DNA from: Pseudozobellia sp. WGM2 | GTDB lineage: Bacteria > Bacteroidota > Bacteroidia > Flavobacteriales > Flavobacteriaceae | Direction: 5' to 3' | NCBI RefSeq assembly: GCF_017810075.1 | Contig: NZ_JADNYK010000006.1 | Coordinates: 181,805 to 245,804 of the forward strand | Length of the DNA stretch: 64,000 bases | Part shown: piece by piece, positions 35,535 through 46,800 of the stretch | Layout: each line of letters begins with the position of its first letter | Position numbering within the stretch: the stretch's first letter is position 1 | The notes under the pieces: generated by a model | What the model was told of the DNA's origin: nothing | The model's database searches: none | Seen by the model: only the letters and a program-made list of their open reading frames with translations | Program-made: the position numbers and the translations under genes

Positions 35535-38500
35535 CTAAAATTTAACATTAAGACCAAGATTGAGTATTCTCGCCTGAGGCCAACTCAAAAACACAGTTGA
35601 AAAACTGGAAAGGTGTCGCTCAGGATCTTGATTTTTGAAATCAGTCCATGTAATGAGATTATCGGCAGAAACATATAATTTCAAATTCTGCACATGAAAC
35701 TTCTGGGTAACTTCAGTGGGCAAATTATAGGAAAGCATCACGTTTTTTAATCTCAAATATGAAGTATCGTGCAGATTATAGGTAGAGGCACTATAAGCAG
35801 CAACACCCGTGTACCCATCTATATGCAACGCTGGCATTTCGTTGGTGGGGTTATCGGGGGTCCATGCGTTACGCCAATCTTTTGTTGGCGGAATACCCGA
35901 CCCAAATGGTGAATTGGGGGTCCAGAACTGCAAGAGGGCCTTTCTACCTTGAACTCCTTGAAAGAAAAGATTAAGGCCAAAATTCTTGTACTCAAAATTA
36001 AAACCAAAAGAGTAGGTGAAATCAGGATATCTGCCACCAATCGGTACGCGATCATCTGCATCGATATCGCCATCACCGTCAATATCTTTCATTTTTAAAT
36101 CTCCGGCCCTTGGGTTTTGGTTCGCTTCATGAGTCGGGTAATTGCCACTGGCAATATCGTTTTCTTGAAAAATACCATCCCATACATATAAATTGAATTC
36201 ATCATAGGGGTAACCCACATCTCTTATCGTACTGCCCGTGCTCGGCGTATAAATTGACACCACCTCATTTTTATACTTGGTCAACAAAAAGTTCGCATTG
36301 TAGAACAAATCACCAACATTGTTTCTATGGGTTAGTTCAAATTCAAAGCCCTTATTGCGCATCTCTCCATTGTTGACCGTTGGGTTGTTTAGCCCGGTGC
36401 TTCTAGGTATTTGCACTGATGCGAGAATATCAAAAGTATTTTTATTGAAATAGTCGAAAGATACGCCTAGTAATGAATTCTTTATATTGATATCGACACC
36501 TATATCCGTAACTTCGGTAGTCTCCCACTGCAGGCTTTGATCTCTGAAGGTGGTGAGGTTCGCGCCTTGCAGAACCTCATTTTCTTCGTCAAACGGGTAT
36601 ACCGAATTGATAGAAAGGTTATTCTGATATAGGTAAGATCCTATATTTTGGTTACCCAACCTACCATAGGAAGCTCTTATCTTAAACTGGTCTAACCATG
36701 TTAGGTTACTTTTGATGAAATTCTCTTCGGAAATTACCCAGCCTGCCGATGCAGATGGAAATAGGCCCCATCGATAATCAGGCGAAACTTTAGAAGTACC
36801 ATCATACCTTAAATTAGCCTCGAAGAGATATTTTTCTTTAAAATTATAGGCCAACCTACCGAAATAAGACCGTATGGCCCACTCTTCAGGGCGCTCTAAT
36901 GCTGCCAACCGAAAATGGGTATTGAACAATTTCTCTCCATCGGAAGAATAGGCCTGAATATCTGTAAGATTCGGGGCAACGGTATTGGGTCTGTTGGCCC
37001 TTAATATTCTTCGGTTAAAACTGACTTGTTCATAACCTGCCATTGCAGACAGGTTGTGGTCTTCGCCCAGTTTAGTGTCATAGGCCAAGGTCGAAAAAAT
37101 AGTTGGTGTAGATTCGGTCATGTGCTCATCGGTCAAACCGGGCACCTCTGCGCTTATAGCATCAAAGTTCTGGTTGTTCGGAAGCACTTCAACCCCATCA
37201 TCAGGAAAGATATCTACATTATGCCAGAAATAGGTTTTATACGATTTTTGGTGCATCTTGAAATACCGATATTGATAATTAACCGCAAATTTGGTATTCC
37301 AGGTCAGACCTTTAAAAGGCTTGATTTCAAAATTCAGGTGCGCATTCAGATTATTTGTATTGAAGTACTGACTACCGATTAAATCGAATACCTCTTGGGG
37401 CGACTGACGATATTGTATGGCCTGTTCACCAACGTAGGCTTCACCTGCCACACGACCATCAGGAAGGTAAGGTGGGCTAAGAGGAGAAGTGGCATAGATA
37501 TACATTGGCACAAATAGGTTCATCATCGGTGGTCGAGTATCTTCGGTACTGGTCAAGTTAAATGAGGTACTCATGGTCAACCAGTCGCTTACATCGATGG
37601 AGTAATTAAAAAGTCCATTATAACGGTCGAAGTCGTAGCCGGGAGCCATGGCATCTTGGGTCAATGCAGAAACCGAAAAATTATAGACACTGCGTTCTCC
37701 GCCACCCGAAATCGACAAGTTATGATTATGAACGGTGGCATCTTTGAACCAATAATCTACCGAGTTAAAATTCCATGGATACGTACCATTCTGATATTTT
37801 TCTATTTCCGACTGTGGATAATAGGTTTCCCCCGGAAAAGAGCGGTTATATGCCGTATTGAACATTTGCATATACTCGGCAGAATTATCAACAAAATCGG
37901 GTAATGCAGTAGGCGATTGAATGGAGATGTTCCCCCTATAACTAACAACCGGCTTACCTTTCTCCCCCTTTTTGGTGGTAACTAGAATAACCCCGTTCGC
38001 AGCTCTGGCCCCGTAAATTGCTGATGAGGCAGCATCCTTTAAAACAGTTATATTTTCTATCATATCAGGAGCAAGGTTGGTCAATGATCCTGCAGCCCCG
38101 TCAATTAATATCAATGGATCGTTACTACCTCCATAAGATCCCACGCCCCTGACTTGTATGATGGGATTATTTTGACCTGGTTCGGCACTAGGTTGAATAA
38201 TTTCGACCCCTGAAATGCGGCCCTGTAAGAGGTTTGCAGAATTCGTTGCCGGTCTTTGAATGAGAACATCGCCGGCCACGTCGTCTACCGCACCTGTTAG
38301 ATTTACTTTTTTCTGTGCACCATAGCCCACGATAACCACCTCATCTAAACTTGAAGCATCTTCTTGAAGGGTAATTGAAATGTTGGTCTGGTCACCTACG
38401 GCTATCTCTTGGGTGGCAAAACCGATATAAGAAATGGATAGAACCGCATTTTGGTCAGTTACCGCTATGGTGAAATTGCCATCAAAATCGGTTTGAGTAC

Positions 38501-38981
38501 CATTCGAAGTGCCCTTCTCGATAACATTAGCCCCTGGCAAAGGCTGCCCATTTTGATCGATAACGATACCAGAAACCTCTTCTTGCACCTGTTCAATAAT
38601 ATTTGCCTTCTCTACTGATTGCTCTATTAAAACCGTATTATTATCGGTCACCTTTACATTAAAATGACCACTCGACAAACTCCTTTTTAAAAGTTTATTG
38701 GCGAGTATGCTACCTTTCTTTACTTCTACCTTCGGATAATTATCAAAGATTCCCTCTTGATAAATAAACTTGTAGTCAGTCTGATTCATAATGAGGTCAA
38801 AAACTTCGTCAACGCTCAATATCTTATCGACATCTATTTGAACTTTTGAATTTTGCGACAAAATAGAATTTGGAGCAAAACTCAATACCGTGGTCAGCGA
38901 TAGAAATATAAAAGTTCTCATAATATTGATTAACAGCCCCCTCCTGAAAAGGAAAAGGACATTTTGCAAATTAATTTTCAT
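35535..38981 (-). CDS. SusC-like TonB-dependent transducer with STN domain (RuBisCO-like PUL)
   Basis: 1148 aa. After a long signal region (a possible alternative start is the Met at residue 21) comes an N-terminal STN/secretin-TonB domain (about 45-120, DEVFDLIMNQTDYKFIYQEG). Then follow the carboxypeptidase-regulatory-like domain, the TonB box region DEVVIVGYGAQKKVNLTG, a plug (ITVLKDAASSAIYGARAANG) and the beta-barrel. The STN domain is what contacts a FecR-type anti-sigma factor, and fecR is the next gene upstream (39109). The protein thus both imports the glycan and signals its presence. Confidence 0.95.
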   Translation of the reverse strand: MKINLQNVLFLFRRGLLINIMRTFIFLSLTTVLSFAPNSILSQNSKVQIDVDKILSVDEVFDLIMNQTDYKFIYQEGIFDNYPKVEVKKGSILANKLLKRSLSSGHFNVKVTDNNTVLIEQSVEKANIIEQVQEEVSGIVIDQNGQPLPGANVIEKGTSNGTQTDFDGNFTIAVTDQNAVLSISYIGFATQEIAVGDQTNISITLQEDASSLDEVVIVGYGAQKKVNLTGAVDDVAGDVLIQRPATNSANLLQGRISGVEIIQPSAEPGQNNPIIQVRGVGSYGGSNDPLILIDGAAGSLTNLAPDMIENITVLKDAASSAIYGARAANGVILVTTKKGEKGKPVVSYRGNISIQSPTALPDFVDNSAEYMQMFNTAYNRSFPGETYYPQSEIEKYQNGTYPWNFNSVDYWFKDATVHNHNLSISGGGERSVYNFSVSALTQDAMAPGYDFDRYNGLFNYSIDVSDWLTMSTSFNLTSTEDTRPPMMNLFVPMYIYATSPLSPPYLPDGRVAGEAYVGEQAIQYRQSPQEVFDLIGSQYFNTNNLNAHLNFEIKPFKGLTWNTKFAVNYQYRYFKMHQKSYKTYFWHNVDIFPDDGVEVLPNNQNFDAISAEVPGLTDEHMTESTPTIFSTLAYDTKLGEDHNLSAMAGYEQVSFNRRILRANRPNTVAPNLTDIQAYSSDGEKLFNTHFRLAALERPEEWAIRSYFGRLAYNFKEKYLFEANLRYDGTSKVSPDYRWGLFPSASAGWVISEENFIKSNLTWLDQFKIRASYGRLGNQNIGSYLYQNNLSINSVYPFDEENEVLQGANLTTFRDQSLQWETTEVTDIGVDINIKNSLLGVSFDYFNKNTFDILASVQIPRSTGLNNPTVNNGEMRNKGFEFELTHRNNVGDLFYNANFLLTKYKNEVVSIYTPSTGSTIRDVGYPYDEFNLYVWDGIFQENDIASGNYPTHEANQNPRAGDLKMKDIDGDGDIDADDRVPIGGRYPDFTYSFGFNFEYKNFGLNLFFQGVQGRKALLQFWTPNSPFGSGIPPTKDWRNAWTPDNPTNEMPALHIDGYTGVAAYSASTYNLHDTSYLRLKNVMLSYNLPTEVTQKFHVQNLKLYVSADNLITWTDFKNQDPERHLSSFSTVFLSWPQARILNLGLNVKF

Positions 38982-39108
38982 AAATTTGGTGGTTATTAGT
39001 TAGTTGAACATTTTAATTAATTAGTAATCGATTATTGGGGATTTGAGTCATATACTTTCCAGGTGTTCGCTCTGTCCCCTTTATAATTTTACTATCTTCT
39101 TTAAGATT

Positions 39109-40284
39109 TCATTTTAAAATAATTTTCTTCTCATTTATCTCATAATTTTCGATTATACTTAAGGTTTTAATAGCGGACAATATTTCTTGAAGGTTTTGTT
39201 GTTTGCCAAGCACTCCCTTAAAAGTTACATTTTCCAATTCTTTATTTTCAAAAACTACCTCTACATTATACCAGCGAGATATAACCTTCATAATATCCTT
39301 TAGAGGCTTATCTCTAAAACTGAAAATTCCGTTTTTCCAAGAAATTTCGTTAAACACATTTACCTTGTACACATCAAGTGTATGGTTTTGTGTATTCAGT
39401 CTTAATTGTTGCTCAGGTATCAACCTTTGATTGAAATCATCATTTTTTATCGCTACGGACCCCTCTACGAGAGTCGTAAATATATTGACCTCATCCCTAT
39501 ACGCCTTGATGTTAAATTCTGTGCCCAAAACCTCTATCTCTTGGCTTTTATTTATCACTCTGAATTTAGCCCCTTTGTTTTTAGAGCTTGGCGACACATT
39601 AAAATAAGCCTCGCCATATACCAGCTCTACTTCTCTTGCCTCCCCCAACCTAAAACTAACCGGGTATCTCAATTTTGATTCAGAGTTTAACCAAACCTGC
39701 GTACCATCAGACAATTTTATATAGAATTGACCTCCTCGAGGTATGGTCAAATCGTTGTATTTAATATCGGCGTGATTCGGCTCGACATTGTCATATACAA
39801 TCTGTTCTCCATCACTTTTTGCATTATGCATATCGTAATAACTGGCCTTGCCTAATTCTACAACCGATCCATCATCTAAAGTTAGAATAGCCTTATCGGT
39901 GCCAGGTTCGATGGTTTCGTTCACGATTACCTCAATAAGAATTTTTTCTACATCCTTCTCGAGAGAATTCGTCTTATAAAAGAGTGTTGATAAGAGAACT
40001 CCAATAGTTACCGCGGCGGCAGCATAGTAAAAGACCTTTCGTTTTTTTTCGATTTTGACTGCCTTTTTCTCATGTGCCATCTCTTCCGCCAATTTGTTCT
40101 TTACTTTATTTGTATCGAACCTCTTCATGTCATAATCGATTGCATAATTTGTCTTAACGTAAACCTTAAAAACCCTTTCATGACTTGGGTTTTTCATCCA
40201 ATGCTCCAACTCCTCAAGTTCAGAAATTGATGCCTGATTGTTTATGAATTTTACAATAAGGTTCTCCGCTTTTTGGGTAATCAT
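39109..40284 (-). CDS. FecR-family anti-sigma factor
   Basis: 391 aa: short cytoplasmic N-terminal region that would bind the sigma factor (LEELEHWMKNPSHERVF), one transmembrane helix (about 105-123, FYYAAAAVTIGVLLSTLFY), periplasmic FecR domain (about 185-285, PRGGQFYIKLSDGTQVWLN) and a C-terminal DUF4974 domain (RDKPLKDIMKVISRWYNVEV). Divergent from the ECF sigma gene with 110 bp between. It should be released when the STN-SusC binds its ligand. Confidence 0.93.
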   Translation of the reverse strand: MITQKAENLIVKFINNQASISELEELEHWMKNPSHERVFKVYVKTNYAIDYDMKRFDTNKVKNKLAEEMAHEKKAVKIEKKRKVFYYAAAAVTIGVLLSTLFYKTNSLEKDVEKILIEVIVNETIEPGTDKAILTLDDGSVVELGKASYYDMHNAKSDGEQIVYDNVEPNHADIKYNDLTIPRGGQFYIKLSDGTQVWLNSESKLRYPVSFRLGEAREVELVYGEAYFNVSPSSKNKGAKFRVINKSQEIEVLGTEFNIKAYRDEVNIFTTLVEGSVAIKNDDFNQRLIPEQQLRLNTQNHTLDVYKVNVFNEISWKNGIFSFRDKPLKDIMKVISRWYNVEVVFENKELENVTFKGVLGKQQNLQEILSAIKTLSIIENYEINEKKIILK

Positions 40285-40394
40285 TTAATCCACCTCTTTA
40301 AAATAATACGTTTCATTTTTTCATTACCCTACTTATTTATGATTTTTTTTTAAATTTTATTAATATTTATGCTTCAATATTATTAATTTACCAC

Positions 40395-40979
40395 ATGAGC
40401 GAGAATTACGACGACAACCAACAACTAATTACAGCCCTTAAAGAAGGTCGGGCTGCAGCATTCAACCATCTGGTAGATATGTATCACCATAAGCTTTGTA
40501 TTTATGCTTTTAGTCTCATTCATGACCAAGATGCTGCCGAGGATATTGTGCAAAATGTTTTTGTGCGTACTTGGCAAAAGCGAAATAAACTAAAATCCAA
40601 TTTTTCAATCAAGAGCTTTTTATATAGGTCGGTCTACAATGAGTTCATCGACCAGTACCGCAAGCAAAAACCTTTTTTTCCGTTAGAGAAGAAATATATA
40701 GATGCCATATCTGAGATAGTTGAAGAAGAAAAACCTTCGCTAGAGCGCATTTTGAAACTGGTAAGGCAAGAGATTCAGAAGCTACCCCCAAAATGCAAAG
40801 AAGTGTTTTTGTTAAGTAAAGAAGAAGGTCTTAGTAATATTGAGATAGCTGAATACAAAAATGTTTCTATAAAAGCCGTAGAAGGCCACTTGCGCAAAGC
40901 CTTTAACTTACTTCGTAAAAGCTTTGACGGTAAATTAGATGGTTATTTTTTCTTGATGTTCGGTTTTGATAAGAAGTAA
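40395..40979 (+). CDS. ECF RNA polymerase sigma factor
   Basis: 194 aa. Region sigma2 (about 20-90, FNHLVDMYHHKLCIYAFSL, AEDIVQNVFVRTWQ) and sigma4 (about 130-180, LPPKCKEVFLLSKEEGLSN, AVEGHLRKAFNLLR). Divergent from the anti-sigma fecR gene and next to the STN-type susC, the classical trans-envelope signalling arrangement of Bacteroidota. It probably activates susCD and the RuBisCO-like operon. Its 3' end converges on the DUF5703 gene, 29 bp away. Confidence 0.93.
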   Translation: MSENYDDNQQLITALKEGRAAAFNHLVDMYHHKLCIYAFSLIHDQDAAEDIVQNVFVRTWQKRNKLKSNFSIKSFLYRSVYNEFIDQYRKQKPFFPLEKKYIDAISEIVEEEKPSLERILKLVRQEIQKLPPKCKEVFLLSKEEGLSNIEIAEYKNVSIKAVEGHLRKAFNLLRKSFDGKLDGYFFLMFGFDKK

Positions 40980-41008
40980 TATTATTTCTTCAAACAGCAT
41001 TTTTAAGG

Positions 41009-43348
41009 TTAGAAATTAAAATCATTCAACAGAACAATGTCCTTTGTTCTCTCAGTAGGCGTTACCGTTATATTCTCGACCTTCCCTTGTCTATAAGACA
41101 CTTCAACAACCGTATTCTTTGGAGCATGAAGCTTGAAATCGACATCCCATTTTTTTGGCCAAGCTGGAAATAGGTAAATCTTATCATTTACGTTTTGAAG
41201 AAGCATTTCTTGCAATGCGATCATACCAGATCCTCCCCAATTATGGTCAGGCACCCAATCATGGCCCGGCCCCCAAAAGGTTGGGAATCGCCTATCGGCA
41301 TCCTGTAGCTTTTTTATAATTTCTCGAGCAGCTTCTTTAATCAAACCCAATCGTGCACAAAAAATAGGGTCTTGATGCCAGCTTGTATAATCCTTTTGAC
41401 CTTCAACATCAGCACCATAAAACCATGTGTTTCTAGCAATGTCTAAATCTTCACGACCAACCCCGTGCACCCCCCAAGGGTATACAGAATACAACTGTGG
41501 CAGCTCAACATTGTTTATACGCTCCCATGACTTGGCTGGGGCAATAGTCTTTTTACCTTCTTGCATTCGAAAATGAATACCCTCGGGCAGTCGCTCATAC
41601 AATTCTACGACATACTTACGGCTCGATTCTCCAAGTAAAGTTTCGGGTAGGTTTAATAGGGCCTTGATTACACTTTTCATACCTAAAACCACCGTTATTG
41701 GATTCGTGGCCATTTTGTAGGTTTCACCTGCCGTAGAAGGATAAAAAATTAATTTACCCTCTTGATTTAAACTTTGCGTCGTTCGCTGCTCGCTCAGGTA
41801 TTGATAATGCTCATCATAAAAACGCAGACAACTTTCGATTAAGGGCACGTATTTTTTAATATCCACATTCTTGAAAGAATAGGCGTCCAATATCATTTGA
41901 CAGAACTCGAAAGAAGTATCCCACTGATATTCTATCCAAGAATTATATTCCATGCCAGGATCAAAATATTCAGGTCTCTTCCAACCGTATTCGAACCCTA
42001 CCGGTAATCCGAAACTTTCCATCTGCTCGGTAAAACTTGCCCCGTCATGCCCCCAATAATAATCGGTTCTAAGTTCAGCATTATTTAAAGCATTGGCATA
42101 AAAATCGAATTGTGGCACCATCATCTCGATATCACCACTTTTTAGCATCGGCCAATATACAAGACGTTGGTTTTGGGCCGTCGCACTACCCCCGCCCCAA
42201 CTTCTGTAATCGGGAGTATAGGTCATGGTCGAATCGACAAATTCGGGATCCGTAGTAAACAATCCGCCATTGAATTTCGTGGGAAAGCTGCCAAAGGCGT
42301 TACAACCCAACTGATACCTAAAGACTTGATAATTGCGAGCTATTTGCCACTCCTTGGCTTTAGGATCGGGGTCGTCTTTATTGATAACTATATGACTTCT
42401 GTTCCAGTAATCCTTCCACCAATCAATACTCTTTGCCCTATTCGGCTTTTTAGATTTTGTCAGATGTTGCTCTACTTTCTTTAAACTGTTCACCCATTGT
42501 TGTTCTGAACTTGTTTGCTCGGTATGCATGACCACCTTTATATGGTGATTACGTGCAGGCCGAACAGATTTGAGATACCAGCCTTTAAAATCGGTAGAAG
42601 CATAGCGCCCAGTTACAGTTTTAAAAGGTTTCATATTTTTACCCGACATGCGACCGCCGAAGGTGAGGTTTTCTAAAGGATTCCACAGTTTTTTCTTTAC
42701 CGAATCAAGTCTTTGCTGCTTTACCACTAAATCAAAAGCAGTTTCCCCAGAATTGCGATGGTAAAATAGAACGCCCCCATCTGCAAAATCGACTTTATCT
42801 TTTTTTACTATTGTGGCGAACGGTGCGCCTAAATAGGTTCTGCACATATTTCTTTCAAGACCCGTAAGTTCTCGATCTTCATTACGCCACCCTTCATAGC
42901 TCGCGATAGCTTCTACTTTTTGATTTGATTGAATGTTAATATTCGATACAGGATTAAAAACATCCGCCCATACATCGATAGAAACTTCTAGGTCTTCTTT
43001 AGAAGCTTTTATCTGAACATACCCCTCTTTTAATTTTAACTCTTGCTTAAAATCATCAGGGTTATCGAGAGGATTTGGTGATAGTTCAATTCGTAATCTC
43101 CCAAGTTTAGGAAAGGAATTTAGTTCGTCAAATGTTCCACTACGGCTTAAGTAAATAAGCAAATCACCGTCTTCGACCCAAACATTCATACCAACATCGC
43201 CCCCACCACATGGCATGGATTCCAATGCATTTTTACTCGGCGTATTCCAGATAACATTATATTGTTCTAACGGTATAGATTTCTTTTGCCCCTGTATGGT
43301 GAGAACATAAAATACTAGCAGAATTAACGGCAGTTTGTGTATACGCAT
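41009..43348 (-). CDS. DUF5703-domain putative glycoside hydrolase, secreted
   Basis: 779 aa with a signal peptide (LPLILLVFYVLTIQGQ). The N-terminal beta-sandwich opens YNVIWNTPSKNALESMPCGGGDVGMNVWV in two blocks typical of DUF5703. The middle and C-terminus (about 320-740) look like a six-hairpin (alpha/alpha)6 glycosidase (YYWGHDGASFTEQMESF, SYHQD-like WHQDPIFCARLGL, FPTFWGPGHDWVPDHNWG). I know of no established substrate for the family. It is 505 bp downstream of the ASPIC lipoprotein gene and may have its own promoter. It could serve either flanking PUL. Confidence 0.75.
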   Translation of the reverse strand: MRIHKLPLILLVFYVLTIQGQKKSIPLEQYNVIWNTPSKNALESMPCGGGDVGMNVWVEDGDLLIYLSRSGTFDELNSFPKLGRLRIELSPNPLDNPDDFKQELKLKEGYVQIKASKEDLEVSIDVWADVFNPVSNINIQSNQKVEAIASYEGWRNEDRELTGLERNMCRTYLGAPFATIVKKDKVDFADGGVLFYHRNSGETAFDLVVKQQRLDSVKKKLWNPLENLTFGGRMSGKNMKPFKTVTGRYASTDFKGWYLKSVRPARNHHIKVVMHTEQTSSEQQWVNSLKKVEQHLTKSKKPNRAKSIDWWKDYWNRSHIVINKDDPDPKAKEWQIARNYQVFRYQLGCNAFGSFPTKFNGGLFTTDPEFVDSTMTYTPDYRSWGGGSATAQNQRLVYWPMLKSGDIEMMVPQFDFYANALNNAELRTDYYWGHDGASFTEQMESFGLPVGFEYGWKRPEYFDPGMEYNSWIEYQWDTSFEFCQMILDAYSFKNVDIKKYVPLIESCLRFYDEHYQYLSEQRTTQSLNQEGKLIFYPSTAGETYKMATNPITVVLGMKSVIKALLNLPETLLGESSRKYVVELYERLPEGIHFRMQEGKKTIAPAKSWERINNVELPQLYSVYPWGVHGVGREDLDIARNTWFYGADVEGQKDYTSWHQDPIFCARLGLIKEAAREIIKKLQDADRRFPTFWGPGHDWVPDHNWGGSGMIALQEMLLQNVNDKIYLFPAWPKKWDVDFKLHAPKNTVVEVSYRQGKVENITVTPTERTKDIVLLNDFNF

Positions 43349-43854
43349 AGCTTGGATGCTGAGTAAAAAAGCACCCTATAAATTTAGAGTTTTAACCCAT
43401 AAGAAAATTACAGGACTACTTGTAATACGAATGACAAATGAGAAACCCTTCCTTTGGCCTAAAGGTTTATGTCAATGACATATGACAATTTTAATAATTA
43501 TCATTTTAAAATCACTGTATGATACTACTTTTATTGAATTTCAAAATTTGAGAAACTATATATCATTTGAAGTCATCGATGTTATTCGGTAAATTTTCTC
43601 ATAATTTCATATTTCGCATTTAAAATCGAAAGCTGGTTCATCCCCGCTTTACTCACTTTACGCCATATGGCCCATATGATTTATCATAGAATTACTTCTC
43701 TAGCAAAATGGATTTGATTTCGACCTGTTTGACGGGTGCGATTGAAATCGGCAATCTTATTAACCTGTTGTAGCTATTAAAGTATAATGAGTAGACCGTT
43801 ATTTTTATAAGCCCTACTCTCTACATACCAATTTCCTTTAATTCAAGTTCAATC
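43349..43854. other. Intergenic stretch without a recognised gene
   Basis: About 505 bp, AT-rich. I see short inverted repeats (CCTTTGGCCTAAAGG near 43449, an ATATGGCCCATATG palindrome near 43664) but no convincing ORF, tRNA or U-tract hairpin. It should contain the promoter of the DUF5703 gene. Confidence 0.5.
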
Positions 43855-46800
43855 TTAGTTGAACTCTATCACCTGTACTTGTGCATCGTTTTTTCCAAAA
43901 ACAAGAGTTCTCTTATTTTCTTTCGCAGCATTCAATATGCGTGCATTTTTCACTTCTCCTTTTACGAACAGACCACTTTCACTTGTAGGCACTGTTGCAA
44001 ACCCACCTTTACCATCACCCATTAACAGAACACCATAACTTGCATCATTTCTTGGCGTTTCAACTTCCGATTGATATAAATTACCGGATAAGAGAGCATC
44101 CTGATGCCCATCATCATTAAAATCATGTATTAAGATACTATTGACCGATGAAAATTGCGCCATTCCCTCTATTGGGCGGGTTTTAAATTTAAAATTCCCC
44201 AGATTCTCAACGTAGGTCGTGGCAAATGTGGTTGCACCATAATGCAAAGCGTCTTCTAAATTTTCCTTTCCATAAACGGTTTGAATATCGGCACTGGCAA
44301 ATTCATGATAACTGGCAAACTTTTGTTTTACCATAGGCATTTGATTAGACGAGCATTCTCTGCCACGAAGCGGATACGGAACCCCATCTTCATAAAAACC
44401 AAGAACAATATCGAGACTGCCATTCTTATCAAAATCATTGGCGAACACCTCAAAAGGCTCTTCGGGTGAAGCTTTGTATTTATAGTTTAACCCTAAATTA
44501 CCGACAATAAAATCTTGGTCTCCATCTTGGTCAAAATCTGCAGCAGCCACACTATACCACCAACCCGAACTGCCCGTAAGACCTGATAAATCGCCCAAAT
44601 CCACCAATCCTTTTTTAGTATTTTTCAAGACTTTTATTTCCATCCATTCACCCACAACAATCAAATCTAAATTACCATCATTATCAAAATCCACGGATTT
44701 TGCGTCTGAGACCATTCCAAACTCCTTCAAAAACGGGGCTACATTTTCGGTATCATCTACGAACGATATAAGCCCTTCCACACTATTATTCTTCAAAATA
44801 TAGCTGTTTGCCGAAAATGGATATTTGCCAGGCACTAACTTTCCTCCAATAAATAAATCTAAATCACCATCACCGTCTATATCAATAGTCTCCACACATG
44901 AACCACTAACACGAATATCGGGTATGGCGTTTGCGCTTTTTGAAAAACTGCCATCTCCGTTGTTTACATAAAATCGATCTTGATAGTACACATGCTTTTC
45001 TTCTTCTTCATTACCACCCGATACTACATACAGGTCTAAATCGCCATCACTATCGGCATCAAAAAAGTTGGAAGCAATATCTTCATGTCTTCGGTCTTTC
45101 TCCCATAAAGAACTTAAAATAGGCCTAAAACTACCATCTTGCTGCTGAATAAAAAGAGAAGCTGCTTGGTTTTTGGCACCTCCCACGTAAAAATCGTCAA
45201 GCCCATCATTGTTAACATCTCCATGACTTAAGGCAGGGCCGTTCTGTGAGAACTTATGTGGCAATAGACTTTCCCTTTCAAAATCATCAAATTGATTTTC
45301 AGTGTGCTTAAAGTTTAGGTCCAATGCATCTGTTACATCTAAAAACATTGTTTTCTCTGGTGTTGTCACTAACGGTATTTTATCAAGAGCTTCGTTATAC
45401 GAAAGGGTTATTTGCTTATTGGCCGCTATGTCTTCGATAATTTGAGTTTTGCCATTTGGCCAAACAACCGTCAATTTTTTTACTTCTTCTGCTGTATTAA
45501 GGCCAAAGTGTAAAATATTATCCACCGAAGATTGAAATCCGCGAGACACATAGAGCTGTTTCGTTTGCCTTATTTCATCAGTTTCAATAGTTACCTTAGC
45601 ACCAAGACCGCTGGTGTTACCTGATGCGCCTTTAAGCTTTATTTTTAAGTAATTGTTTTCAGCAGCTACTTCTCTAGAATTATTTCTATACATGGAGGCC
45701 ATATCATTGATATTATTGGTCACAATATCTAAATCGCCATCATTATCCAAATCTGAATAAACAGCTCCGGTAGCACATGTGAGCGTTGTTAAGCCCCAAT
45801 CAAGATTCATTGATGAAAAGGTAAAATCTTTATTATTTAAAAAGAGCTGGTTTACTTCCGCCTTTTTTGGCATCCGGTTCAATAAATCATCATAATATAT
45901 TTTAATTAGTGAGTCTTTATTTTGAACTAATTCCAGATTTTTATGTAACGCTGCCAATTTCTTTTCTTTATAGATAAGGAAGTCGTTATTTCCGAAAGAC
46001 CTCACGATTCCGTTTGAAACAAACAGATCTTGCCATCCATCATTGTTCATATCAAATAAGAGCGGTGCCCAACTCCAATTGGTATTGGACACGCCAGCGA
46101 ATTTTCCAATTTCTGAAAATATAGGTGTATCGTTATTAATAATTTTTCCTGTATTCAGCTGTAAGGTATTGAACATGTACTGATGGTGTAATCCCATATC
46201 AACCAACTCTTGAAAACGTTTCGGGTTCATTCCGCTCATACTCGTTTTCAAGTCATAGTTATTATCGGATACCATGTCTAATGAGATAAAATCGAGCCAT
46301 CCATCATTATTGATATCACCTAGGTCGTTACCCATCGAAAAGTTTGAAATATGATTGGTTGCTTCCTTCACAACTTCTTTAAAAGAGCCATTTTGCAGAT
46401 TAATATACATATGGTCTCTTTCTGAGTAGTCATGACCTACTATTATATCTGGCCAATTATCATTGTTTATATCACCAATAGCGATGCCAAGGCCAAAACC
46501 TATTGAGTTATTGATAATTCCGCTTTCTTTAGAAACATCTATAAATTTTCCGTTGTTGTTTTGAAACAAGCGTTCGCTGCTGTATTGAGATTTTTTGTTT
46601 ATCAACCGTTTCAAATTGGCTTGAACTTCTGATGGCCCGATACCATGATTGATTAAGAACATATCTAAATCACCATCTTTATCGTAATCGAAAAAGGCAC
46701 TTTGGGTCGAATAATGCGGTAGGTCTAATCCATATTCTGAAGCTTCTTCTTTAAAAATAGGTATACCTTGCTCATTATTGCCCTGATTAATATATAGCTC

